Source: Halorubrum salsamenti (GTDB lineage Archaea > Halobacteriota > Halobacteria > Halobacteriales > Haloferacaceae). Taken from it: 64,000 bases of DNA. Positions 55,459 through 63,159 of this stretch are shown here, one piece after another (positions within the stretch are counted from its first letter, which is position 1; each line of letters starts with the position of its first letter). The notes beneath the pieces are model-generated. The model was not told where the DNA came from, searched no databases, and worked only from the letters and a program-made list of their open reading frames with translations. The stretch spans positions 1 to 64,000 of the forward strand of contig NZ_VCNL01000003.1 in assembly GCF_007671685.1 (NCBI RefSeq), written 5' to 3'. Made by a program: the position numbers and the translations under genes.

Positions 55459-55929
55459 ATGGACGCGGACCGTCGGATCGCCGCCGTCGAGGAGGTTCCC
55501 GAGGACAGCACGCTGCTCGTGACGCTGCGACCGGTCGACGCCGGCGCGGTCGACGACGGCGACGGCGACGTGGGCGAGGGAGAGGACGGAACGCCCGAGG
55601 CCGAGGCGATCCTCACGCGGGCGGCCGGCGGGGTGCGCGCGTTCCGCAACTACTGCCAACACTGGACCGACGTGCGCCTCGACAAGGACGACGGGGCGTT
55701 CGTCCGGGACGGCGAGGTGTTCTGCCAGAAGCACGGCGCCACCTTCGAGGCCGACGGCGGCTACTGCAACTTCGGGCCCTGCGAGGGGGCCGTGCTGGAG
55801 TCTGTCGACGTGACCGTCGAGGGCGACGCGGTGTACCTCGCCGACGCCGCCTACGAGTTCGTCCGGCTCGGTCACTCGAACCGCGACGGCGACGCCGGCG
55901 ACTCGCGGATCGACTTCACCGGGAACTGA
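55459..55929 (+). CDS. Rieske [2Fe-2S] domain protein
   Basis: The 156-residue soluble protein has the Rieske ligands in NYCQHW (Cys-x-His) and FCQKHGATF (Cys-x2-His), spaced about 20 residues apart. CxH is preceded by GVRAFRNY. An acidic loop (about 32-48) is inserted in the N-terminal half. It is most like stand-alone ferredoxin-type Rieske proteins that feed electrons to oxygenases; no oxygenase is adjacent. The start is ATG 55459. Confidence 0.9.
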   Translation: MDADRRIAAVEEVPEDSTLLVTLRPVDAGAVDDGDGDVGEGEDGTPEAEAILTRAAGGVRAFRNYCQHWTDVRLDKDDGAFVRDGEVFCQKHGATFEADGGYCNFGPCEGAVLESVDVTVEGDAVYLADAAYEFVRLGHSNRDGDAGDSRIDFTGN

Positions 55930-56043
55930 GGGGTGATCGGGCCGACCGAAGCCGACGACGAGGCCGACCCCGAGGGCCCCGGAGACGACAGCGGCTCTTT
56001 GTGCAACGCCGACGCATTTATGTCAGGCCGACGAACGACCCGT

Positions 56044-57093
56044 ATGAGCGATTCGAAGCCCTCCCGACGCCGGGTGCTCGCCGGCGGCCTCGCCGCGGCG
56101 GCGGGCGCGGTCGCCGGGTGCCTCGACGGGTCAGTGACCGGCGGTCCCGCGAACGGCGATGACGACGACCGCGTTCTCGCCCTCTCCCTCAGTGACCTCG
56201 GAGAGACCCTCCGGGACGGCGCCGTCGTCGATCCCGCGGAGACGGACCCGGGGTGGGACGAGGCGGCGTTCGCGGCCGCCCGCGACGGGGAGGAGTACAC
56301 CACGCAGTACCGGACGCCGTTCCCGTCCGCGGGCGACGACCCGACGTACGCCCGCCACGAGGGGACGTACTACCGGCTGAGCTCGGTCGTCGTCGACGAG
56401 GCGGAAGCGACACGCCCCGTGCTCCGGCTGTTCGATGTCGACGAGGCCGCCGGGACCGACGAGGCCGACGACGGCAACGGAACCGACAGTGGTGACGACT
56501 CCGACCCCGTCGAGCAAACGGCCCTCCCCGAGGGCGACCGCCGCGCCGTCGAGATCGCGCACCGCTCGGCGCGGGCGCGGGGGAACTCGGGCGGCGTGCC
56601 GATCGGACTGGTGGAGCGCGGCGGCTACGTCTACCGCGACGAGGGCGCTATCGACGCGAGCGAGCTGCTCGCGACGGACGGGCCGAGTCGCGTCACGTAC
56701 CGAGACACCGTCTACCGGGTCGAGGTCACGCGCGAGCGGTTCCACGAGCCCGTGCACCGCGCCGTCGCCGAGCCGGTCGCGGAGTCGCCGGAGCGGATGG
56801 AGGCGATCCTCCGAGCGCGCACGGTCGGCGCGCGGATCGACCGCGACGACCTCTCGGACGACGCGCGGCAGGTGATCGAGGCCGCGAGACACGACGGGTA
56901 CGAGGAGTCGCACCCGTACTCCGAGGGCTACGCGGAGGTGCTCCGGGGGTTACACGAGCGCCCGTACCTCGACGGCAACATTCGGAAGGACGCGGGGTGG
57001 AGCGAGTCGGGGTCGGAGCGGGTCCGCTACGAGGACCGGTACTACGACTACCGGCTCCGGTTTCTGCCGGCCGCCAGCGACGGGGCTCCGTAG
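56044..57093 (+). CDS. Tat lipoprotein with repeated YY module, haloarchaeal hypothetical
   Basis: The 349-residue protein has a Tat lipoprotein signal (SRRRVLAGG, lipobox AVAGC near residue 22). The mature part seems to contain three related modules, ending RHEGTYYRLSSVVV, RVTYRDTVYRVEV and RVRYEDRYYDYRLRF. A helix plus a beta hairpin recurs in each. Acidic spacers separate them. It is surface-anchored; function is unknown. Start ATG 56044 is chosen for the signal. Confidence 0.8.
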   Translation: MSDSKPSRRRVLAGGLAAAAGAVAGCLDGSVTGGPANGDDDDRVLALSLSDLGETLRDGAVVDPAETDPGWDEAAFAAARDGEEYTTQYRTPFPSAGDDPTYARHEGTYYRLSSVVVDEAEATRPVLRLFDVDEAAGTDEADDGNGTDSGDDSDPVEQTALPEGDRRAVEIAHRSARARGNSGGVPIGLVERGGYVYRDEGAIDASELLATDGPSRVTYRDTVYRVEVTRERFHEPVHRAVAEPVAESPERMEAILRARTVGARIDRDDLSDDARQVIEAARHDGYEESHPYSEGYAEVLRGLHERPYLDGNIRKDAGWSESGSERVRYEDRYYDYRLRFLPAASDGAP

Positions 57094-57117
57094 AACCGCG
57101 TCCGGCGGTCAGCTTCG

Positions 57118-57564
57118 TCAGAACCGCGTCCGCCCGCTCGCGCCGCCCGCGTCGTCCCGTCCGAGCGCCTTCTTCAGGAAGCTCATCCAGCGCTTCTGGT
57201 CGGCCGCCTCCTGTCGCTTCGCCTCCGTCTCCGGGTCGGGCGCGTCGAGCCCCTCCAAGGCGTCGAGCGCGCGGTCGATCCCGATGATCGAGGCCGCCAA
57301 CTCCTCGCCGCGGTCGTAGTCGACCTCGTTCTCCTCGATGGGTTCGAGCCGCTCTAGGCGCTCGCGCCGGAGGTTCCGCTTCGCCCGCTCGACCCGGTCG
57401 CGCTCGCCGGGGGGAACCGTGTCGCGGCGCTTGATCTCGAAGACGAACGACCGCAGCTCGATCGGCTCCCCCTGGATCTCGATCTCCTCGGGGATCTCCG
57501 CGCCCACCGTCGACGCCTCGCGGTTGACGCGCTCGAGGAGCCCCTTCCGCTCGTACTCCTTCAC
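57118..57564 (-). CDS. DUF5788 family protein
   Basis: The 148-residue, charged, largely helical protein (YERKGLLERVNREASTVGAEI, TVPPGERDRVERAKRNLRRERL, ASIIGIDRALDALEGL, KRWMSFLKKALG) is a conserved haloarchaeal type of unknown function. It has no metal motif or membrane part. Confidence 0.8.
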   Translation of the reverse strand: MKEYERKGLLERVNREASTVGAEIPEEIEIQGEPIELRSFVFEIKRRDTVPPGERDRVERAKRNLRRERLERLEPIEENEVDYDRGEELAASIIGIDRALDALEGLDAPDPETEAKRQEAADQKRWMSFLKKALGRDDAGGASGRTRF

Positions 57565-57646
57565 GCCCGGTCGGTTGGGGGCGGTCGCACTTCGCTCCTT
57601 CGCCCCGAAGGAACGAGGTTAACCCGCCCGCACCGCAAGCGATCCC

Positions 57647-58402
57647 ATGGAATCGCTCGAAGCCGAGCTCGAACGCGCCCGCGACCTCGACGCCGACGAG
57701 CTCGCCGACGCCATCGAGTCGATCGGCTTCGAGTGCACGCGCTGTGGCGGCTGCTGTACGGGCTACGCCCCCGACGAGCCCGGAGGCGCACCGGCGGGGA
57801 TGGGGGAAGGAGAGGCAGCGGGAGCGGATGATCCCGACCGCGAACCCCACACGGCCACCGTCTTCCCGGACGAGGTCCGCGCCGTCGCCGACGCCGCCGA
57901 GGCGGAGTTCGGCGAGTCGTACGACTGGCGCGACGCGGCCCGGCCCATGCCCTTCGGGCTCTCCGCGGGCGACGACGGCGAGCCCGCGGGCGAGACGTTC
58001 GAGTGGGCGCTTGCGACCGACGACTGCGGCGACTGCACCTTCTACGAGGAGGCGGACGGGCAAGGGGCCTGTACCGTCCACGACGCCCGACCCCTCATCT
58101 GTCAGACGTACCCGTTCAGCGTCGCGCTCGACGGGACGAGCCAGCCGATGGGCGAGGCTGTCGACGCCGAGGGCGTCGTCCGCGCCCACGAGTGCGAGGG
58201 GCTCGGCCGCGACATCTCCCGCGAGGACGCCGAGGAACTGGCCGCGTCGCTGAAGGAGCGCGCGGTCCGCGAACTGGAGGAGGCGATCGGCGTCCGCGAT
58301 AACTACGACCCGACCGCCGCCGAGCGCGCCGACGGCGACGTGGTCGTCTTCGACTCCGAGGGGCCGAAAGAGGCCGACGGAACGCCGATAGACGGGGACT
58401 GA
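57647..58402 (+). CDS. YkgJ family cysteine cluster protein
   Basis: The 251-residue protein has CTRCGGCCTG (about 30-39) near the N-terminus, CGDCTFY in the middle and CTVHDARPLICQTYPF, the classic YkgJ zinc/iron-binding pattern. A Gly/Glu-rich insertion follows the first Cys cluster. The family's role is unknown, with suggested links to metal or Fe-S chemistry. Confidence 0.9.
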   Translation: MESLEAELERARDLDADELADAIESIGFECTRCGGCCTGYAPDEPGGAPAGMGEGEAAGADDPDREPHTATVFPDEVRAVADAAEAEFGESYDWRDAARPMPFGLSAGDDGEPAGETFEWALATDDCGDCTFYEEADGQGACTVHDARPLICQTYPFSVALDGTSQPMGEAVDAEGVVRAHECEGLGRDISREDAEELAASLKERAVRELEEAIGVRDNYDPTAAERADGDVVVFDSEGPKEADGTPIDGD

Positions 58403-58426
58403 GCCCGATACCGGGCCCGACGGTTT

Positions 58427-59332
58427 TCAAACGGCGTCCAGCGCCGCGTCGACGTCGTCGGCGATCGCCTCGCGTCCCGCCGCGTCGGGAAGCGTGAGCG
58501 GCGGGCGGACCCGGGGGTTCGGGATGAACCCGCGGTGCGCGGCCGCGACTTTCGCGGCGGGCGCGAAGCCGTACTCGGCACACCCGGCGAAAAGCGGGGC
58601 GATCGCCTCCCGGTGGAGCGCCAGCGCGCGGCCGTCGTCGCCGGCGCGGATCGCCTCGCGGAACGCGACGAACACCTCGGGGATCACCTGCGAGAGCGCG
58701 TTGATCCCGCCGTCGACGCCGAGCGACACGCTCGGGTACAGCAGGGCGTCGACGCCCTGGAAGACGGTGAAGGAGTCGGGGGTCCGGCTGAGGGCGGCGT
58801 CGATCCCGGAGACGTCGCCCGACGTGTCCTTCAGCCCGACGATCGACTCGTGCGCGGCGAGGTCGGCGGCGACCTCGGGGTCGATCGCTTCGCCGACCGC
58901 GGCCGGGATGTCGTACAGGTAGATCGGGAGCGCCGCGTCGTCCGCGACCTGTTCGAAAAAGGCACGCTGGCCGTCGGGACCCGTCGAGGTCTGGTAGTAC
59001 GGGAGCGTGATGAGTCCCGCGTCGGCGCCCGCGTCGGCGGCGAAGCGCAGCCGATCGCGCACGCCCGAGACGGTCGTGTCCGCCGCGCCGGCGACCACGG
59101 AAACGCGGCCGTCGGCCGCCTCGACGACGGTCTCGATCGCCGTCCGACGCTCCTCGTCGGTGAGACTGGCGAACTCCCCGGTCGTCCCGCAGGGGACGAT
59201 CCCGTCGAGACCGGCGTCGACGAGCGTCTCGACGTGATTCGCGAGCGCGTCGGTGTCGACGCCGCCGTCGGCGTCGAACGGCGTTACGATCGGTGACGAG
59301 ACGGCTCCGTACTGGAACGATGGATCGCTCAT
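58427..59332 (-). CDS. Dihydrodipicolinate synthase/N-acetylneuraminate lyase family aldolase
   Basis: This is a 301-residue TIM-barrel class I aldolase. GTTGE (49-53) binds the keto acid carboxylate, Tyr140 (LYDIP) is the proton relay, and Lys168 (IVGLKDTSGD) forms the Schiff base. It could be DapA for lysine/diaminopimelate or a 2-keto-3-deoxy-sugar-acid aldolase. There is no dap gene next to it, so the catabolic reading is at least as likely. Confidence 0.88.
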   Translation of the reverse strand: MSDPSFQYGAVSSPIVTPFDADGGVDTDALANHVETLVDAGLDGIVPCGTTGEFASLTDEERRTAIETVVEAADGRVSVVAGAADTTVSGVRDRLRFAADAGADAGLITLPYYQTSTGPDGQRAFFEQVADDAALPIYLYDIPAAVGEAIDPEVAADLAAHESIVGLKDTSGDVSGIDAALSRTPDSFTVFQGVDALLYPSVSLGVDGGINALSQVIPEVFVAFREAIRAGDDGRALALHREAIAPLFAGCAEYGFAPAAKVAAAHRGFIPNPRVRPPLTLPDAAGREAIADDVDAALDAV

Positions 59333-59437
59333 GGGTCACGGTTCGACGGGCCGCGAGAAAGGCTTTGGTGCGGTGGCGGCAGTTGCCGGAGGCGGGAGCG
59401 ACGCAGACAGGGAGAATCGCGCGACGCGGAGCCGGGG

Positions 59438-60535
59438 TCAGTCCATCTCGACCGGGTCGCCGTCGGCGGCGATCGCGTCGTTCCGCCCCCGGTACCGGTC
59501 TCTGAGTCCGAACGCGAGCGCGCCGAGCCCGAACAGGAGGACGAGCAGGTCGACGAGCCCGCCGACCCACGGGACCAGCCCGATCAGGGCGACCCCGACG
59601 ACGCCGAGCAGGAGCGCGGCCCACCGGTTCGGCCTGTCGATCCGGTCGAGCGCCCGCGATCCGAGCGCGTACTGACCGTACACGGAGCCGACCCAGAGCG
59701 CGACGACGTAGGCCGCGATCCCGGCGAGCGCCAGCGGAATGCCGACGACCGTGATCGCCACGAGGGCGAGGAGGATCGGAACGACGATTAACGCGAGGAG
59801 CCCGACCCCGCCGCTGGCGAGCGGCCGGTCGCCGATCCGGTGCGCGACGCCACGCGAGAACCGGGGGAACGCGAGCAGGAGGACCGCGCCCAATGCGAGG
59901 TTGACCGCGACGCCGTACACGGGCCCGAACCACGACGGGACGAGGTCACCACCGAAGCCGACCCCGGTGTCGCCGCCGAGGCTGGTGTCCTCCACGACGC
60001 CGCCGGCGACGGTCGCGTCCGGGCTCCGGGTGAACTCGTCGGCGTCGTACCGGAACTCGCCGCCGACGTCCGCGTTGGGGCCGATGGCGACCGAGTCGGC
60101 GGCCGCGCGAACGTCCCCGCCGACCGCGCCGTCGACGGTTATCGAGCCCGCGCCGACATCGAGCGAGCCGTCGATTCGACCCGTCTCCATCAGATCGAAG
60201 GAGCCGGCACCGACCTCGGCGTCCCCGCCGACCGCGCCGGCGACGAGTACGGTCCCGGCGGCGACCTGGACGTTCCCGTCGACCCGCCCCGTCTCCGCGA
60301 TCCGGACCGAGCCGGCCGCACCGGAGAGGTCGCCCTCGACGGTTCCGCGGACGACGATGGTCGCGGCCGCGCCCTCGAGGCCGTCGACCGTCTCTCCCTC
60401 GTCGACGACGATGGCTCCGGACGCGCCCGGGGCGGACTGGGCGGCCGCGAGCCCCGTCGCCAGCGGCGAGAGGAGCGCCATGATCGCGAGCGCGACGGCG
60501 ATGCGACGACGCGTGCTGCTGTCCGAGGAGACCAT
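59438..60535 (-). CDS. Bactofilin-like (polymer-forming) membrane protein
   Basis: The 365-residue protein has a signal-like hydrophobic start (RIAVALAIMALLSPLATGLA), then a repetitive beta-helix-like region (about 40-190: TVEGDLSGAAGSVRIAETGR, RVDGNVQVAAGTVLVAGAVG, and so on, about 18-20 residues per turn), then about four to six membrane helices (215-350) and a polar tail. Bactofilins polymerise; here the helix would lie outside the membrane. A TATA-like AATAAA about 32-39 bases upstream supports ATG 60535 over 60562. Confidence 0.82.
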   Translation of the reverse strand: MVSSDSSTRRRIAVALAIMALLSPLATGLAAAQSAPGASGAIVVDEGETVDGLEGAAATIVVRGTVEGDLSGAAGSVRIAETGRVDGNVQVAAGTVLVAGAVGGDAEVGAGSFDLMETGRIDGSLDVGAGSITVDGAVGGDVRAAADSVAIGPNADVGGEFRYDADEFTRSPDATVAGGVVEDTSLGGDTGVGFGGDLVPSWFGPVYGVAVNLALGAVLLLAFPRFSRGVAHRIGDRPLASGGVGLLALIVVPILLALVAITVVGIPLALAGIAAYVVALWVGSVYGQYALGSRALDRIDRPNRWAALLLGVVGVALIGLVPWVGGLVDLLVLLFGLGALAFGLRDRYRGRNDAIAADGDPVEMD

Positions 60536-60762
60536 ATCGAAGGGATCTCTGTCGAAGTACATATGTTTATTCGTCAACTCGTTTCGGGGGCCGTCCGGCT
60601 GGGGCGACTCGTCTCGCGTCGAGACACGCACACGCACCGGGCCGGGTGTGTGCGCTCGCGCGGAGTGACAGCTCCGGTGTCACCGACTCTAACCGCACGC
60701 GACGGAGCAGCGTCGCGACCGCGAGCCGACAGTTCCCCTCGCGCGAAGCGCATCCCGATGCG

Positions 60763-60933
60763 GTGACGCGGTCCCCCGCCGAACGGGAAGAGGACGTGCT
60801 CGGGGCGCTCGCCCGTCGCCGGACCGGGTCGGTCGCCGACGTAGCCGCGGCCATCGAGTGTTCGCCGTCGACGGCGGGCACCAACCTCCGCAAGGGAGAG
60901 GCGGCGCTGGTCGACGCCTGCCTCGACGGGTGA
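60763..60933 (+). pseudogene. Fragment of an HTH_10 (bacterio-opsin activator type) DNA-binding domain
   Basis: From GTG 60763 the 56 codons read AEREEDVLGALARR, then SVADVAAAIECSPSTAGTNL and RKGEAALVDACL. This matches the last part of the HTH_10 domain that closes many haloarchaeal regulators, but the sensory or GAF-type region and part of the domain are missing. It is either a remnant or a very small DNA-binding protein. The larger ORF from 60646 has an unconvincing N-terminus. Confidence 0.5.
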
Positions 60934-60993
60934 TCCGCGCGTGTCGGCGGTACAACTATACTGGTCCGTCTCCACGTTTCGCTGGAGTCTACT

Positions 60994-61410
60994 ATGGAGA
61001 TCTCAGAGAAGCTCCTTTGTCTGTTCAGCGCCGACGTTCGCGAGGAGAACGGCGAGTACGTCGTGGAAGTCCCGCGACGCGAGGTCGAGACCGGCTCGCT
61101 GGAGCCGGGCGAGACGTACCGCGTCGCGCTCATCTCCCGATCCGAGTCCGACGCGCCTGGGGCGACCGACGAGGGCATCGACGCCTCGGCGTCCCGCGCC
61201 GACGACGGGCCGCAGCCGCCGGTCGAGCCCGGGGAGATGCGCTACGTCGAGATCGAGGACCTCGGGAAGCAGGGCGACGGAATCGCCCGAGTCGAGCGTG
61301 GGTACGTGATCATCGTCCCGGACACGGAGGTCGGCGAGCGGGTGAAAATCGAGGTAACGGAGGTCAAATCGAACTTCGCGGTCGGCGAAGTCGTCGAGGA
61401 GTCGACCTAG
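60994..61410 (+). CDS. TRAM domain protein
   Basis: The 138-residue protein ends in a TRAM domain (about 75-138: YVEIEDLGKQGDGIARVERG, then VIIVPDTEVGERVKIEVTEV), a beta-barrel that binds RNA. The N-terminal half is a small conserved haloarchaeal segment with an acidic linker. Archaeal TRAM proteins act as RNA chaperones. A TATA-like CTATACT lies about 33-40 bases upstream. Confidence 0.92.
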   Translation: MEISEKLLCLFSADVREENGEYVVEVPRREVETGSLEPGETYRVALISRSESDAPGATDEGIDASASRADDGPQPPVEPGEMRYVEIEDLGKQGDGIARVERGYVIIVPDTEVGERVKIEVTEVKSNFAVGEVVEEST

Positions 61411-61411
61411 C

Positions 61412-62176
61412 TCACTCGGCGGCGGCCCCGTCGTCGCCGGCGCCGTCCGCGGGGACCCGAGCGTCCCAGTAGGAGACGGACGCCACGTAATCGCCCGGTA
61501 TCGTGTCTCCGACGAGCTCGTCTAGCACCCGGAACGGCTTCGCGACGGGACCGGGAAGCTCGCGGTAGAAGCCGTACGGAAGCACGAAGTCGTGTTCCTC
61601 TCCCGCGAGCGTGAGGTCCGCCTCGCCGAGCATGGCCGCGACCTGTCGCTCGGAGTAGAGCCGAGAGCCCATCGGGAGGAGCCAGGTGTACAGCGTCCGC
61701 AAGCTGCGGCTGTTGAACGTGTCGAAGAACACCTGATCCGCGCTGACGCGGCACAGCTCCGAGAGGAACGGGACCGGGTCGTCCATCAGGTGGAAAAACC
61801 GCATCGCGACCACCGAGTCGAAGTGGTCGTCCGGGAACGGGAGCCGGGAGGCGTCCCCGCGGACGAACTCGACCGTGTCGGACAGCCCTGCCGTCGCCGC
61901 CTTCTGCCGCCCCTGTTCGAGCATCTCGCGAGAGATGTCGATCCCGACGATGTTGGCCCCCTGATCCGCGAGCATCGTCGTGAACCGGCCGGTGCCGCAG
62001 GCGACCTCCAGCACGCGCTGTCCCTCCTCGATCGGTCCGAGCGCCGAGAGGACCGCCTCCTTCTCGCGGCGATCGATGAGCTCCCCGCCGCCGGAGAACC
62101 GTACGTCCTCGTACTCCTCCGCGACCTCGTCGGCCTGGTACCAGTCCTGTCCCTTCACGTTGTCCGTACTGCACAC
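61412..62176 (-). CDS. Class I SAM-dependent methyltransferase
   Basis: The 254-residue protein has the SAM loop VLEVACGTGRFTTML (about 54-68), motif II NIVGIDISREML, and VRGDASRLPFPDDHFDSVVAMRFFHL, which is typical of UbiE/ArsM-like methyltransferases. The substrate is unknown. It converges with the TRAM gene (stops two bases apart). ATG 62176 is used; a GTG at 62155 is possible. Confidence 0.9.
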   Translation of the reverse strand: MCSTDNVKGQDWYQADEVAEEYEDVRFSGGGELIDRREKEAVLSALGPIEEGQRVLEVACGTGRFTTMLADQGANIVGIDISREMLEQGRQKAATAGLSDTVEFVRGDASRLPFPDDHFDSVVAMRFFHLMDDPVPFLSELCRVSADQVFFDTFNSRSLRTLYTWLLPMGSRLYSERQVAAMLGEADLTLAGEEHDFVLPYGFYRELPGPVAKPFRVLDELVGDTIPGDYVASVSYWDARVPADGAGDDGAAAE

Positions 62177-62233
62177 CCGACCGACAAAACCGTACTGGAT
62201 ACGGTCGGCGATTCGCTCGACGAGTCGACCCGA

Positions 62234-62653
62234 TCAGCCGCTCGTCGTGACGTTCTCGGCCGGGATTTTCACCGGCACTCGCGGACCGGACTCCTCGCCG
62301 TGGTGCGGATACTCGTCGCCGTCGAAGTACCGCCGCGCGAGCTCGTCGATGTGCTCGGTCGCTCCCTCCTCGGTGAGCTCCGCCTCGCCGCGCACCGAGA
62401 CGTACCGGTACGGGTCCGGCGAGTCGAGTACGCTCACGCCCACCTTCGGGCTCCGGCGGACGTTCCGCACCTTCTGGCGGCCGCGTGCCGTGTTGACGGA
62501 CACGTACTCGCGGTCCCCGTGGTCTACCCACACCGGTGTCACGTGCGGCGTCCCGTCCGGCATCACCGTCGCGAAGTGAGCGTACGATTCGGACTCGGGG
62601 ACGTCGACGTGAGACTCGGGGACCGCGGTGGACCGTACGCGCCACCGCGTCAA
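62234..62653 (-). CDS. Pyridoxamine 5'-phosphate oxidase family protein (PPOX/F420 type)
   Basis: The 139-residue split-barrel protein has FATVMPDGTPHVTPVWVDHG, TARGRQKVRNVRRSPKVGVSV and YRYVSVRGEAELTEEG, the pattern of small FMN- or F420-binding PPOX-class proteins. The specific reaction is unknown. The start is TTG 62653, the first in-frame start before the conserved part; a GTG a few codons later is possible. Confidence 0.85.
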   Translation of the reverse strand: MTRWRVRSTAVPESHVDVPESESYAHFATVMPDGTPHVTPVWVDHGDREYVSVNTARGRQKVRNVRRSPKVGVSVLDSPDPYRYVSVRGEAELTEEGATEHIDELARRYFDGDEYPHHGEESGPRVPVKIPAENVTTSG

Positions 62654-62777
62654 AATCTGCCTGATCGATCAAGATTGATGGTTCTCCGAGATGTGATATT
62701 AACACATTATATTATTGCAATCGAATTGCCCTATATGTAGCCAACCTTTACCAATAGGCGCGGACTGCACATGAGAC
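62654..62777. promoter_or_regulatory. Divergent AT-rich regulatory region
   Basis: This short region between the PPOX and winged-helix genes holds a perfect palindrome TGATCGATCA (62662-62671) and a perfect inverted repeat GCAAT-CGA-ATTGC (62717-62729), with several TATA-like strings (for example TTATATTATT). It likely carries both promoters and perhaps an operator. Confidence 0.45.
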
Positions 62778-63050
62778 ATGAGTACCAGTCCCGCGGAGAC
62801 CGCTGACCAGGATCGTTTGTCGGAGTCGGAGTACCGCGACCGCTTACGCGAACTCCCCCCGAGCGCTAAGCTCGTCGCGAAGGTGTTAGAGGGTGACGCC
62901 CCCCTCTCGCAGGGCGGCCTCGCCGACGAGTCGCTGCTCCCCGACCGGACCGTCCGCTACGCGCTCAACCGCCTCGAGGAGGAGGGCCTCGTCGACTCTC
63001 GCTACAGCTTCAAGGACGCGCGCAAGCAGGTGTACTACCTGACGGTCTGA
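62778..63050 (+). CDS. Small winged-helix DNA-binding protein (MarR/ArsR-like)
   Basis: The 90-residue protein is one winged helix. The segment SAKLVAKVLEGDAPLSQGGL is followed by the recognition region DRTVRYALNRLEEEGLVDSRY and a wing FKDARKQVYYLTV. It resembles a widely conserved haloarchaeal single-domain regulator. The 124-base region upstream contains palindromes that may be its site. Confidence 0.88.
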   Translation: MSTSPAETADQDRLSESEYRDRLRELPPSAKLVAKVLEGDAPLSQGGLADESLLPDRTVRYALNRLEEEGLVDSRYSFKDARKQVYYLTV

Positions 63051-63159
63051 ACGCTCGCCGACCTGACAGTCCGAACGCTCGCCGACCGATTCTCGGCTCG
63101 GCCGCACGGTCGGCCCCGCACGGAGCCCTTTTTAATCCTTGGCCCCGATAGCTGACCGT

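Noticed and set aside
60628-60653. GCACAC...GTGTGC stem-loop before the HTH_10 fragment
   Set aside because: It is imperfect, in low-complexity GC-rich DNA, and without a clear link to either gene.
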